Source: Arthrobacter horti
GTDB taxonomy: Bacteria; Actinomycetota; Actinomycetes; Actinomycetales; Micrococcaceae
Assembly: GCF_030731045.1 (NCBI RefSeq)
Contig: NZ_JAVALS010000001.1
Coordinates: 372,001-436,000 of the forward strand
Length of the DNA stretch: 64,000 nucleotides
Direction: 5' to 3'
Made by a program: the position numbers and the translations under genes. The first letter of the stretch is position 1. The number at the start of each line of letters is the position of its first letter. The notes under the pieces were generated by a model, which did not search any database, was not told the origin of the DNA, and saw only the letters and a list, made by a program, of their open reading frames with translations. Below are positions 1 through 8,445 of the stretch, one piece after another.

Positions 1-1
1 C

Positions 2-382
2 ACGTTCTATGACGACACCCATCCTGGGGACGTCCGGCTCTACGTCGACATGGCGGTGGGCCACGAGTTCCGCCGGATCCGCCCGGCCGTGACCGAATTC
101 CACATGGTCGACATGGATCTCGATGTGATCCTGCTGGCGGACGGCACGGCCTATGTGGACGACGAGGATGAATTCGCCGAGCGCCGTGTGAGCATGCACT
201 ACCCGGCGTGGCTCGTGGAGGCGACCGAAGGTGCCTGCCGGCGTGTGCTCACCGCCGTGCAGGCCGAACAGACGCCGTTCACCGGTGTGGCGGAGCGCTG
301 GCTTGCGCGCGGTCTCGCCGCGACGGCGGCCGGCGTGTGGAGCGATGAATGGATCCCGGACCGTGGAGGAAACGATGACTGA
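2..382 (+). CDS. DUF402 domain-containing protein, 5' truncated by window edge
   Basis: The reading frame is open from base 2 and the visible part encodes 126 residues, so the true start lies outside the window; the first in-frame ATG at 50 is internal. The visible part carries the DUF402 signature: an aromatic/acidic stretch (FYDDTHPGDVRLYVD), then the acidic DMDLDVILLADG segment and a later DEDEFAERR, which in this family sits in a beta-barrel that binds divalent metal and phosphorylated substrates. Family members are nucleoside phosphatases or nucleases of varied specificity; the substrate here cannot be read from sequence. It overlaps the next gene by 8 bases, implying co-translation. Confidence 0.75.
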   Translation, partial: TFYDDTHPGDVRLYVDMAVGHEFRRIRPAVTEFHMVDMDLDVILLADGTAYVDDEDEFAERRVSMHYPAWLVEATEGACRRVLTAVQAEQTPFTGVAERWLARGLAATAAGVWSDEWIPDRGGNDD

Positions 383-935
383 ACTGCTGCGCGCATACCG
401 CCGTGACGAGGACGGTGTGCTCAGCTTCCGTGAGGCGTGGCACGAAGCCGAGGAGGGCGTCGTCGTGGTCAACCACGGCGTGGTCGGCCACCTGAGCAAG
501 GACTCCGTGCAGTCCGTGAGCTCCGAGGCGGAGGCCGAGGCGCTCCTGGAGGCCTTCGCAGCCCAGTGCCTCGAGGACGGCTACGCGGAGATCCCCGAGG
601 GGGAGCAGCACCGTGTGGTGGCGCAGTTCGCGCTCAAGAGCAAGGACGGAACGGACCGTGACCGGTCGCTGGAGCGCAGCGCCGTCGCGGCGCTGACGGG
701 CCACTTCGCGTGGCGTGGGCTCGGCACCGTGCTGAGCAGCTCCATCGCGGACGGCAAGCTGAGCATCTTCCTGCTCTCCCCGGAGCCGGGCAAGGCCGTC
801 AAGGCGATCACCGTCGTCGCCCGTGAAGAGAAGCTGGACCCCACCAAGCTCAGCGTCGCCGTCGCCACCCCGGAGGAGCCGGAGAACTTCCGCCGCCGGC
901 ACCCCGCCGGCCCCGGCACGCCCTTCAGCCTCTGA
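375..935 (+). CDS. hypothetical protein, translationally coupled to DUF402 gene
   Basis: A 186-residue protein starting at ATG 375, preceded by GGAGG at 365-369 inside the upstream gene. I do not recognise a family. It is acidic, soluble, without signal peptide or membrane segment; an N-terminal half rich in Glu/Val beta-strand pattern (GVVVVNHGVVGHLS) is followed by a helical Glu/Ala segment, and the C-terminus is Pro/Gly rich. The N-terminal part faintly recalls WGR-type modules (tryptophan is present in FREAWHEAEEG) but the match is too weak to call. Overlap with the DUF402 gene suggests a shared transcript and possibly a shared function. Confidence 0.7.
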   Translation: MTELLRAYRRDEDGVLSFREAWHEAEEGVVVVNHGVVGHLSKDSVQSVSSEAEAEALLEAFAAQCLEDGYAEIPEGEQHRVVAQFALKSKDGTDRDRSLERSAVAALTGHFAWRGLGTVLSSSIADGKLSIFLLSPEPGKAVKAITVVAREEKLDPTKLSVAVATPEEPENFRRRHPAGPGTPFSL

Positions 936-1003
936 GGATGCGGGGTCACCCATCGCCTGCAAGCCGGGCTCGGCTGGGCGACCGGTGACCCCGTGTTTCT
1001 GGG

Positions 1004-1009
1004 TAGGCT
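1004..1009 (+). promoter_or_regulatory. -10 element of leaderless aldo/keto reductase transcript
   Basis: TAGGCT ends 7 nt before the ATG at 1017, and no Shine-Dalgarno is present. This places transcription start at or next to the start codon, the usual actinobacterial leaderless layout, and rules against the in-frame ATG at 993, which would lie upstream of the promoter. Confidence 0.6.
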
Positions 1010-1016
1010 GAGGTTC

Positions 1017-1994
1017 ATGACTGAATACCGCCGACTGGGCACGTCCGGACTCGTCGTCTCCACTATCGGCCTGGGGTGCAACAACCTCGGCCGCCCCAAC
1101 ACCCCGACGTTCACGCAGGACGGCACGGATGAGGTCATCACGGCGGCGATCGACGCCGGGGTCACCCTCTTCGACGTCGCGGACACCTACGGGGCCACGC
1201 CGGGGCTGAGCGAGGAGATGCTCGGCAAGGCACTCCGGGGGCGCCGTGAGGACATCGTGCTCGCCACCAAGTTCGGCATGGACATGCAGGGCGTCAATGG
1301 TGCCGATCACGGGGCGCGGGGATCCCGGCGGTACATCATCCGTTCCGTGGAGGCCTCGCTCAAGCGTCTGGGCACCGAGTGGATCGACCTCTATCAGTTC
1401 CACACTCCAGACGATCTGACGCCCGTCGAGGAGACCTTGCGGGCGCTGGATGACCTGGTGACCTCCGGCAAGGTCCGGTACATCGGGCACTCCAACCGGG
1501 CCGGCTGGCAGATCGCGGAGGCGGAGTTCATGGCCCGCGCACTGGGTACCGAGCGCTTCATCTCCAGCCAGAACCATTACAACCTCATGGACCGCCGCGC
1601 GGAACTCGAGGTCCTCCCGGCCTCCCGGGCCTACGGCCTCGGTGTCCTGCCGTACTTCCCGCTCGCCAACGGCTTCCTCACCGGCAAATACGCCCCGGAC
1701 CGGGTCCCGGAAGGGTCCCGCCTGAGCCACACGCGCAAGCACATGGTCAGCGGCGCCGACTGGGAGCAGATGGGCCGCTATTCGGCGTTCGCCCGGGAGC
1801 GGGGCCTGACCGAGGTGGAGGTGGCCTTCGCCTGGCTCCTGGCGCAGGACCCTGTGAGCAGCGTCATCGCCGGGGCCACGAAGGCGGAACAGATCCGGCA
1901 GAACGCGCAGGCCGTCACGGCCCGCCTCAGCGCGGAGGACCTGGCCGAACTCGATGGGATCTTCCCGAAGGTTCCCAAGGTCGCTCTGTTCTGA
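1017..1994 (+). CDS. aldo/keto reductase
   Basis: 325-residue NAD(P)H-dependent oxidoreductase of the AKR superfamily, a (beta/alpha)8 barrel. The N-terminal LGTSGLVVSTIGLGCNN is typical of the YhdN/IolS-like branch. The catalytic tetrad is visible: Asp53 and Tyr58 in DVADTYG, Lys85 in ATKFG, His129 in YQFH. The C-terminal cofactor-binding region includes SSVIAGATKAEQ. Start chosen at 1017 because a -10 box lies just upstream; a longer in-frame ATG at 993 is unlikely. The stop codon overlaps the next gene's ATG by one base (TGATG), so the nucleoside hydrolase is probably co-expressed. The natural carbonyl substrate is not inferable. Confidence 0.92.
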   Translation: MTEYRRLGTSGLVVSTIGLGCNNLGRPNTPTFTQDGTDEVITAAIDAGVTLFDVADTYGATPGLSEEMLGKALRGRREDIVLATKFGMDMQGVNGADHGARGSRRYIIRSVEASLKRLGTEWIDLYQFHTPDDLTPVEETLRALDDLVTSGKVRYIGHSNRAGWQIAEAEFMARALGTERFISSQNHYNLMDRRAELEVLPASRAYGLGVLPYFPLANGFLTGKYAPDRVPEGSRLSHTRKHMVSGADWEQMGRYSAFARERGLTEVEVAFAWLLAQDPVSSVIAGATKAEQIRQNAQAVTARLSAEDLAELDGIFPKVPKVALF

Positions 1995-3049
1995 TGCCGG
2001 CGGACGAGCCCTCGGTCAGCATCCTGCTGGACTGCGATACGGGGATCGACGACGCCGTGGCCCTCGCCTATCTCTGCAGCCGGCCCGAGGTCGAGCTGGT
2101 CGCGGTGAGCAGCACTCCGGGAAACGTCGACGCCACTCAGGTGGCCAGGAACAATCTCGCCTTGCTGGAGCTGTGCGGGCGGCCGGAGGTCCCGGTGGCC
2201 ATCGGGGCGCGGGCGCCGCTGAGCCTTCCTCTGGTGACCACGCCCGAGACGCACGGGCTGCAGGGCATCGGGTACGCGGAACTCCCCGCCCCGTATCAGG
2301 GCATCGACCCACGCCACGCCGTCGACCTCTGGATCGATGCGGCGCGCGAACGCCCGGGAGAGCTGACCGCCCTGCTGACCGCGCCCTTGACCAACTTCGC
2401 ACTGGCGCTGAGGGCCGAGCCGCGCCTGCCTGAGCTGCTCCGGGGCGTCGTGATCATGGGCGGGTCCTACTACTACCAGGGCAACACCACACCGACGGCG
2501 GAGTGGAACAGCCATGCCGACCCACACGCTGCGGCGGAAGTGTTCGCCGCGTTCTCCGGAATGCCCGAGGACAGACTTCCGGTGGTCTGCGCCCTTGAGA
2601 TGACCGAACGGATCGAGATGCACCCTGAGCACCTCTCGGCTCTCGCACGCGAGGCAGCCTGTGAGGCGCCGGAACTCGCGCTCCCGGACCAGCCGGAAGG
2701 ACTCCGCAGTACGGCATCGGTGCCGCTCATCCGGCACCTCAGCGACATGCTGCGCTTCTACTTCGAGTTCCACCGCGCCTATGGCCAGGGCTACGTGGCG
2801 CACATCCATGACTATTTCGCCGCCGGCGTGGCGGCGGGCCGGGTGCGGTACCGGACCCGCTTGGCGACGGTCCACGTGGAGACCGACTCGCCGCGACTGA
2901 CCGGCACCACGGTGGCCGACTTCCGGGGGCTGTGGGCCGAACCTCACAATGCCCGGATCGTGACGGAAAACCACCCGGCGGAGGCCTTTGACGAACTGAT
3001 CCGGTCCCTCGGAACCCGGGCGAGAGCGCAGGGCGGCTACGACCGCTGA
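1994..3049 (+). CDS. nucleoside hydrolase (IUNH family)
   Basis: 351-residue inosine/uridine-preferring nucleoside hydrolase that cleaves the N-glycosidic bond of nucleosides to base and ribose. The calcium-binding signature DxDxxxDD is at Asp13, Asp15, Asp19, Asp20. The ALLTAPLTNFALAL segment and the IMGGSYYYQGNTTPTAEWN / DPHAA block are the central metal- and ribose-contact regions of the family. Start overlaps the stop of the aldo/keto reductase by one base, indicating translational coupling. Its 3' end overlaps the convergent DUF2127 gene by 13 bases. Specificity (purine, pyrimidine, general) cannot be assigned from sequence. Confidence 0.92.
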   Translation: MPADEPSVSILLDCDTGIDDAVALAYLCSRPEVELVAVSSTPGNVDATQVARNNLALLELCGRPEVPVAIGARAPLSLPLVTTPETHGLQGIGYAELPAPYQGIDPRHAVDLWIDAARERPGELTALLTAPLTNFALALRAEPRLPELLRGVVIMGGSYYYQGNTTPTAEWNSHADPHAAAEVFAAFSGMPEDRLPVVCALEMTERIEMHPEHLSALAREAACEAPELALPDQPEGLRSTASVPLIRHLSDMLRFYFEFHRAYGQGYVAHIHDYFAAGVAAGRVRYRTRLATVHVETDSPRLTGTTVADFRGLWAEPHNARIVTENHPAEAFDELIRSLGTRARAQGGYDR

Positions 3050-3546
3050 GCGGACCGCCGCGCCCGGTGCACGCGGTACTCCCTCACCGTCAGGGCGATG
3101 ATCAGCAGATCGAACACGGTCAGCCCGAACATGCTCCACGTGAAATGCCGGACCATCTCCGCGATCTGGTAGATGACGAACAGGACCAGGAAGGCGATCA
3201 GCCAGGGGTAGGCCCAGATCTTGTCGCGGAGCACGGCAAGTACCAGGACCACCTTCACCACGCCATGGGCCAGCAGATAGACCGCTGCGAACAGTGTCGC
3301 CGAGCTGTTCAACGACGACGCCGCGTGGACGAGCGCGTTGGCCAGCAGGTCGTGGGAGTCCTCAGCGAGTTCGTGCTGGGTGAGGATGCGGACCCATTCG
3401 ATGATCTGGGCAGGCTTGATGAACAGCATGGCGACGCCGCCCACCAGTTCCAGCACGCCGTCGAGCCCTTTGAGGATCACGCCGATCTGGAAGAACCGGT
3501 CCAGAAGGCCGGCCTCCGGACGGGACGGCTGCATGCGGTGGCTCAT
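3037..3546 (-). CDS. DUF2127 family membrane protein
   Basis: 169-residue integral membrane protein with about four hydrophobic segments: near residues 20-45 (ILKGLDGVLELVGGVAMLF), 80-105 (AVYLLAHGVVKVVLVLAVL), 110-130 (YPWLIAFLVLFVIYQI) and 140-155. The HGxxK motif in LLAHGVVKVVL and the conserved FDLLIIALTVREY end are hallmarks of DUF2127. No biochemical function is established for the family. Start at ATG 3546, six bases after a TAGGCT -10 box, is consistent with a leaderless message. It converges on the nucleoside hydrolase. Confidence 0.88.
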   Translation of the reverse strand: MSHRMQPSRPEAGLLDRFFQIGVILKGLDGVLELVGGVAMLFIKPAQIIEWVRILTQHELAEDSHDLLANALVHAASSLNSSATLFAAVYLLAHGVVKVVLVLAVLRDKIWAYPWLIAFLVLFVIYQIAEMVRHFTWSMFGLTVFDLLIIALTVREYRVHRARRSAQRS

Positions 3547-3552
3547 GGAACC

Positions 3553-3558
3553 AGCCTA
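3553..3558 (-). promoter_or_regulatory. -10 element of leaderless DUF2127 transcript
   Basis: On the minus strand TAGGCT is followed by six bases and then the ATG at 3546, with no ribosome binding site. Confidence 0.6.
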
Positions 3559-3588
3559 TGCCGTGGTGCTCGGCCTGGCATGTGGAAA

Positions 3589-3628
3589 GGGGACGGCGCT
3601 CCGGCCGTGCGGCCAGGGCGCCGTCCCC
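3589..3628 (-). terminator. hairpin downstream of fadB
   Basis: GGGGACGGCGC pairs perfectly with GCGCCGTCCCC around an inner GGCCGTGCGGCC stem-loop. It lies 10 bases beyond the fadB stop and is followed on the minus strand by CTTTCC, a weak U-tract. Confidence 0.65.
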
Positions 3629-3638
3629 TGCGAACCGC

Positions 3639-5759
3639 TCAGGCCGCGTGGAAGAGCTTCCCGTTCACGCGCTCCGAGGCGCCCACCCGGTCCAGGTACG
3701 GGGTGATGCCACCCAGGAACATCGGCCAGCCGGCACCGAGGATCATGCAGAGGTCGATGTCCTCCGGAGCCGCCACGACGCCCTCGGCGAGCATGAGACC
3801 GATCTCCTCGGCGAGGGCGTCCTCAGTCCGGCGGAGGACCTCCTCCGACGTCGAGGGGGAGCCGCCGAAGCTCAGAAGCGCCTGCGTTCCGGCCGGGATC
3901 TCCTGGCCGCCATCGGCGGTGGGGGCCCAGAGACCCTTGATGCCGTTGTCGATCAGTGCCTGCAGATTGGCGGAGACACGGAACCTGTCACCGAATGCCG
4001 CGTGAAGGGACTCTTGCACGTGCTGGGCCACCGGGAGACCCACCATGGCGCCCAGGGTGAACGGCGTCATGGGCAGGCCCATGGGCCGCAGGGCGTTGTC
4101 CGCCACGTCAGCCGGGGTGCCTTCGTCGAACGCGTCGGTGACCTCGCCCATGAGGCGCAGCAGGATGCGGTTGACCACGAAGGCGGCCGCGTCCTTGACC
4201 AGGACGGCCGTCTTCTTCAGGTTCTTCGCCAGGGCGAACGCGGTGGCCAGGGTCTCGTCCGAGGTCTTCGGCGCCTTGACGATCTCCAGCAGCGGCATGA
4301 CGGCCACTGGGTTGAAGAAGTGGAAGCCCACCAGACGCTCCGGGTGCTTCAGGTCCCGAGCCATCTCGGTGACGGACAGGCTGGAGGTGTTGGTGGCCAG
4401 GATGCACTCGGGGGAGACGATGGCCTCCACCTCGGCGAACACCTGCTTCTTGACCGAAAGCTCCTCGAACACCGCCTCGATGACGAAGTCCGCGTCCACG
4501 AAAGCCGCCTTGTCCACGGAGCCGCTGATGAGGGACTTGGTCCGGTTGGCCGCGGCCTCGGCCATGCGGCCCTTCGCCTGGAGCTTGTCCACCTCGCCGT
4601 GGATGTAGGCGACGCCACGGTCCACCCGCTCCTGGTCGATGTCCGTCATCACCACGGGCACCTTGAGCTGCTTGGCGAACAGCAGGGCGAGCTGACCGGC
4701 CATGAGGCCGGCGCCCACCACGCCCACCTTGGTGACGGGGCGGGCCAGTTTGGCGTCCGGCGCGCCGGCCGGCCGCTTCCCGCGCTTCTGGACCAGGTCC
4801 AGGAAGGCATAGACGGTGGAGCGGAACTCACCGGTCTGCATGAGCCCGCCCAGCGCCTGGCATTCGGCGATGGCGGATTCGTTCTGGGTCTGCGTCCGGT
4901 TGGCCTCCAGCAGGTCCAGGACCGTGTCGGGCGCGGGGGAGGCATGGGAGGTCTTCTTGCCGATGAACGCCCGGCCGGCGACGACGGCGGCCTGCCAGCG
5001 GGCGGCGACCTCCGGATCGGTGGGGTCCACGGCGTTCGCCCTCTCCGGCGTGACTTCGCCCCGGAGCACCTGCGCGGCCCAGCTCAGGGACTGCTCCAGG
5101 AAGTCGGCCGAATCGAAGATCGCATCCGCCACACCGAGGCGGGCCGCGTCGGCCGCGGTGAGCGTCCGGTTGTTGTTGAGCGGGTTCTCGATCATGACCT
5201 TCACGGCGTTCTCCGGCCCGATCAGGCGCGGGAGTAGGTACACGCCGCCCCAGCCCGGGACCAGGCCCAGGAAGGCTTCGGGCAGGCCGAGGGCGCCGGC
5301 GGCCGCGCTCACCGTGCGGTAGTCGGACTGGAGCGCGATCTCCAGGCCGCCGCCCAGCGCCAGCCCGTTGATGAACGCGAAACTGGGCACGGGGAGTTCG
5401 CGCAGGATGCCGTAGACCTCGTGTCCGAGGCGTGCCATGGCAAGTCCGTCCTCCGGATCCTTGAGCGCGGAGACAGCCGACAGGTCCGCACCGGCCACCA
5501 GGAAGTACGGTTTGCCGGTCACGGCGACGGCCTGGATCTCGCCGCGGGCCGCGCGTTCCGACAGTGACTGCAGGGTGCGGCCGAGTTCCAACAGGGTGTT
5601 GGGGCCGAGCGTGGTCGGCTTGCGGTGGTCCAGGCCGTTGTCCAGGGTCACCAGTGCCAGCGTTCCGGCCCCGGGCAACGCGACGTCGCTGACGTACGAG
5701 TGGGTGACGGTCTCCGTGGGGAAGAGTTCCGCGAGTGCGGTGTAGTCGTCCAGGCTCAT
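3639..5759 (-). CDS. fadB: fused enoyl-CoA hydratase / 3-hydroxyacyl-CoA dehydrogenase
   Basis: 706-residue bifunctional beta-oxidation enzyme: hydrates trans-2-enoyl-CoA and oxidises the resulting 3-hydroxyacyl-CoA with NAD. The N-terminal crotonase domain (about residues 20-290) keeps both catalytic glutamates, Glu140 in ALGGGLE and Glu161 in GLPEAFLGLVPGWGG. The C-terminal dehydrogenase domain starts near 343 with the Rossmann motif VGVVGAGLMAG and has the catalytic His in GFHFFNP. Start at ATG 5759 was chosen because it overlaps the thiolase stop by four bases (ATGA); 32 further upstream residues in the open frame are just thiolase sequence in another frame. Works as an alpha/beta complex with the thiolase. 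Confidence 0.95.
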   Translation of the reverse strand: MSLDDYTALAELFPTETVTHSYVSDVALPGAGTLALVTLDNGLDHRKPTTLGPNTLLELGRTLQSLSERAARGEIQAVAVTGKPYFLVAGADLSAVSALKDPEDGLAMARLGHEVYGILRELPVPSFAFINGLALGGGLEIALQSDYRTVSAAAGALGLPEAFLGLVPGWGGVYLLPRLIGPENAVKVMIENPLNNNRTLTAADAARLGVADAIFDSADFLEQSLSWAAQVLRGEVTPERANAVDPTDPEVAARWQAAVVAGRAFIGKKTSHASPAPDTVLDLLEANRTQTQNESAIAECQALGGLMQTGEFRSTVYAFLDLVQKRGKRPAGAPDAKLARPVTKVGVVGAGLMAGQLALLFAKQLKVPVVMTDIDQERVDRGVAYIHGEVDKLQAKGRMAEAAANRTKSLISGSVDKAAFVDADFVIEAVFEELSVKKQVFAEVEAIVSPECILATNTSSLSVTEMARDLKHPERLVGFHFFNPVAVMPLLEIVKAPKTSDETLATAFALAKNLKKTAVLVKDAAAFVVNRILLRLMGEVTDAFDEGTPADVADNALRPMGLPMTPFTLGAMVGLPVAQHVQESLHAAFGDRFRVSANLQALIDNGIKGLWAPTADGGQEIPAGTQALLSFGGSPSTSEEVLRRTEDALAEEIGLMLAEGVVAAPEDIDLCMILGAGWPMFLGGITPYLDRVGASERVNGKLFHAA

Positions 5760-7006
5760 GCTGCTTCTCCTGCCGGTGCGCTGGTCTCGGTGCCGAATGC
5801 GGGGTGGTGCGGGTTCTCCCAGATGACCGTGCCGCCCATGCCGAGCCCGATGCACATGGTGGTGATCCCGTAGCGGACCGTGGGGTCCTGCTCGAACTGG
5901 CGCGCGAGCTGGGTCATGAGCCGCACGCCAGAGGAGGCGAGCGGGTGGCCGAGGGCGATCGCGCCGCCGTAGCGGTTCACGCGTGGATCATCGTCCGCGA
6001 TGCCGAAGTGATCCAGGAAGCTCAGCACTTGCACGGCGAACGCCTCATTGATCTCGAAGAGCCCGATGTCCTCGATGCCCAGGCCGGCCTTGTCCAGGGC
6101 CTTGAGCGTGGATGGCACGGGGCCGTAGCCCATGATCTCCGGTTCCAGTCCGGCGAAGGCGAACGACACCATGCGCATGCGGACCGGAAGGCCCAGCTCC
6201 GCCGCGGTGTCCGCATCGGCCAGCAGGGCCGCCGTCGCGCCGTCGTTCAGTCCCGCCGCGTTGCCCGCGGTGACATGACCATGTGGGCGGAAGGGCGTGC
6301 GGAGGCCGGCCAGGTCCTCCACAGTGGTGCCGGGCCGGGGAGGCTCGTCCACGGTGTTCAGGGTCCAGCCCGCGCCGGGCTTCTTGCTGGCGACCGGGAC
6401 CAGGGCAGCCTGGATGTCACCGGCGGCGTAGGCCTCGGCCACCTTCCGCTGGGACGCGGCGGCGTAGGCATCCGCGCGTTCCTTGGTGATGGCAGGGAAG
6501 CGGTCGTGGAGGTTCTCCGCCGTCTTGCCCATGTTCAGGGCGTCCGGGGAGACGATCCGTTCAGCCAGGAACCGGGGGTTCGGATCGAAGACGGCGCCGA
6601 TCGGATGGTGGCCCATGTGCTCGACGCCGCCCGCGACCACCACGTCATACGCGCCGCTGGCGATGCCACCGGCGGTGGTGGTCACGGCGGTCATGGCACC
6701 GGCGCACATGCGGTCGATGGCGAAGCCGGGCACACTCTGGGGGAGCCCTGCCAGCAGTGCGGCGGAGCGCCCGATGGTCATGCCCTGGTCCCCGGTCTGT
6801 GTGGTGGCGGCGATGGCGACCTCATCCACGCGCTTCGCCGGTAGCTGCGGATTGCGACGCATCAGTTCCCGGATGCACTTGATCACCAGGTCGTCGGCCC
6901 GGGTGTCGGCATAGATGCCTTTTTCCCCGGCCTTTCCGAACGGGGTACGGACGCCGTCGACGAAGACGACGTCCCGGCCGAGCAGGCCCTTGCGGATGTG
7001 GCTCAC
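5756..7006 (-). CDS. fadA: acetyl-CoA C-acyltransferase (3-ketoacyl-CoA thiolase)
   Basis: 416-residue thiolase that cleaves 3-ketoacyl-CoA with CoA, the last step of beta-oxidation. Nucleophilic Cys101 is in DRMCAGAMTAV, the catalytic His in GGAIALGHPLASSG and the second Cys in TTMCIGLGMGG. Start taken as GTG 7006, with GAGGAG six bases upstream; the ATG at 7060 would add 18 residues of atypical sequence lacking a ribosome binding site. It is the first gene of a two-gene operon with fadB. Two perfect palindromes sit in the 90-bp region upstream, suggesting control by a dimeric repressor, plausibly a TetR-type fatty-acid regulator. Confidence 0.95.
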   Translation of the reverse strand: MSHIRKGLLGRDVVFVDGVRTPFGKAGEKGIYADTRADDLVIKCIRELMRRNPQLPAKRVDEVAIAATTQTGDQGMTIGRSAALLAGLPQSVPGFAIDRMCAGAMTAVTTTAGGIASGAYDVVVAGGVEHMGHHPIGAVFDPNPRFLAERIVSPDALNMGKTAENLHDRFPAITKERADAYAAASQRKVAEAYAAGDIQAALVPVASKKPGAGWTLNTVDEPPRPGTTVEDLAGLRTPFRPHGHVTAGNAAGLNDGATAALLADADTAAELGLPVRMRMVSFAFAGLEPEIMGYGPVPSTLKALDKAGLGIEDIGLFEINEAFAVQVLSFLDHFGIADDDPRVNRYGGAIALGHPLASSGVRLMTQLARQFEQDPTVRYGITTMCIGLGMGGTVIWENPHHPAFGTETSAPAGEAA

Positions 7007-7033
7007 GCTAGCTCCTCGTTGAGTCCGCGCCGG

Positions 7034-7052
7034 ACCGGACAGGGTGTCCGGT
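7034..7052. promoter_or_regulatory. palindrome upstream of fadA (operator candidate)
   Basis: Perfect inverted repeat ACCGGACA-ggg-TGTCCGGT, 28 bp upstream of the fadA GTG. Position fits an operator overlapping the promoter or start of the transcript. Confidence 0.45.
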
Positions 7053-7066
7053 GGCGTCAATCACAT

Positions 7067-7082
7067 GTTACTAGCGAGTAAC
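7067..7082. promoter_or_regulatory. GTTACT-AGCG-AGTAAC palindrome upstream of fadA
   Basis: Perfect 16-bp palindrome with 6-bp arms and a 4-bp centre, about 60 bp upstream of fadA and between fadA and the end of the RNase D gene. Symmetry and size match TetR-family operators. A TTGACG (-35 like, minus strand) lies immediately downstream at 7054-7059. Confidence 0.5.
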
Positions 7083-7099
7083 TTATTCCGGCAAGGAGC

Positions 7100-8404
7100 T
7101 CAGGACTCGGTGTTCCTGTGGGCCTTGAGGGGTTCGGGATCCACGAGCGCATCGACCAAGAGAGGCACCGTGAGGCTCCGCTGCCACGGCCGCGCCCCGA
7201 GCCCGGCGAGGGCGGCGTCCACGGCATCCGCGGTGAGCTCGGCCGGCGGACGCCAGATCAGACGCCGCAGATGATCCGGGGTGAGGAGGTTCTCCACCGG
7301 CATGGACCACTGTTCGGCCAGGGATCCCAGAGACGTCCGGGCGGTGGCCAGCCGGGCGGCGGCCAGAGGCTCCTTGTCCACCCAGGCCCGCGGCGGCGGC
7401 GGGGCGTTACTGGGCACGTGCAGCGGTGGGAGGTCTTCGGTGTCCCGTGCCGCCATGAGTGCCCGCAGCCAGCGCGGCGCTTCGCGCTGGGCGGCGCGGC
7501 CGTCGAAACCGCGCGTCGCGATCAGCTGTGGCACCGTCCCCGGCATGGCGCGTGCAGCGGCGATGATCGCCGAATCGGGCAGGAGCCGGCCGGGCGCCAC
7601 GTCCCGCTTCTTGGCCAGGTCCTCGCGCTCCTGCCAGAGGGAACGGACCGCGGCCAGCTGGCGGCGGTCGCGGATCTGGTGCATCCCGGAGGTGCGGCGC
7701 CAGGGATCCGTCCTCGGCGGGGCGATCCCGGCATCCAGGATGGCCTGGAACTCCTCCTGCGCGAAGCCCAGCTTGCCCTGTTCCTCCAGGAGTTCCAGGA
7801 GCTCCTCCCGCAGCTCGATGAGGACTTCCACGTCCAGTGCGGCGTACGTGAGCCAGGGTTCGGGAAGGGGGCGGGTGGACCAGTCGGCGGCGGAGTGCTC
7901 CTTGGCCAGACGGAATCCCAGCAGCTGCTCGATGACGGCGGCCAGGCCCACCCGGGGCAGGCCCGCCAGCCGGGCCGCGAGTTCCGTGTCGAACAGAGCT
8001 GACGGCCACATGCCCAGCTCGTGGAGGCACGGAAGGTCCTGGGTGGAGGCGTGCAGGATCCATTCGACGTCCTGGAGCGCCTCCTGCAGGGGGGCGAGAT
8101 CCTGGAACGGCTCCGGGTCGATGAGCCAGGTGCCGGCTCCTTCGCGGCGCAATTGCACCAGGAAGGCCCGCTGGCCGTAGCGGAATCCGGAGGCGCGTTC
8201 GGCGTCGACCGCCACGGGGCCGGAGCCGGCGGCCAGGGCGTCGGCGCAGCGCTGGAGGCCGGAATCGCTGGAAATGACGAAGGGCACGCCCTCGCGTGGG
8301 CTGTTGAGTTCGACGACGTCGGGGACCGTGAGATCCAAGGTGTCGGTGGCGGATGTGTCATCGGCCGGGACGCCGGCCGTGGTGAGTGTTCGTTTGTCGG
8401 TCAT
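7100..8404 (-). CDS. rnd: ribonuclease D (DEDD exonuclease with HRDC domain)
   Basis: 434-residue 3'-5' exoribonuclease acting in tRNA and structured RNA maturation. The DEDD active site is visible: Asp67 and Glu69 in VAVDAERASG, the second Asp in HASTQDLPCL, and the last in YAALDVEVL. A C-terminal HRDC-type helical domain follows (region RLARTSLGSLAEQ onward, preceded by RDRRQLAAVRSLWQ). Follows the DUF3000 gene by 41 bp on the same strand; this pairing is common in actinobacteria. Start ATG 8404 has GGAAAG seven bases upstream. Confidence 0.93.
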   Translation of the reverse strand: MTDKRTLTTAGVPADDTSATDTLDLTVPDVVELNSPREGVPFVISSDSGLQRCADALAAGSGPVAVDAERASGFRYGQRAFLVQLRREGAGTWLIDPEPFQDLAPLQEALQDVEWILHASTQDLPCLHELGMWPSALFDTELAARLAGLPRVGLAAVIEQLLGFRLAKEHSAADWSTRPLPEPWLTYAALDVEVLIELREELLELLEEQGKLGFAQEEFQAILDAGIAPPRTDPWRRTSGMHQIRDRRQLAAVRSLWQEREDLAKKRDVAPGRLLPDSAIIAAARAMPGTVPQLIATRGFDGRAAQREAPRWLRALMAARDTEDLPPLHVPSNAPPPPRAWVDKEPLAAARLATARTSLGSLAEQWSMPVENLLTPDHLRRLIWRPPAELTADAVDAALAGLGARPWQRSLTVPLLVDALVDPEPLKAHRNTES

Positions 8405-8445
8405 GGTCTTTCCAGTTTATCCGGACTTGCCGTACCGGCCTTGGA

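Noticed and set aside
3558..5237. 559-codon plus-strand frame over fadB
   Set aside because: Shadow of the fadB reading frame; His/Arg/Gly rich with no domain.
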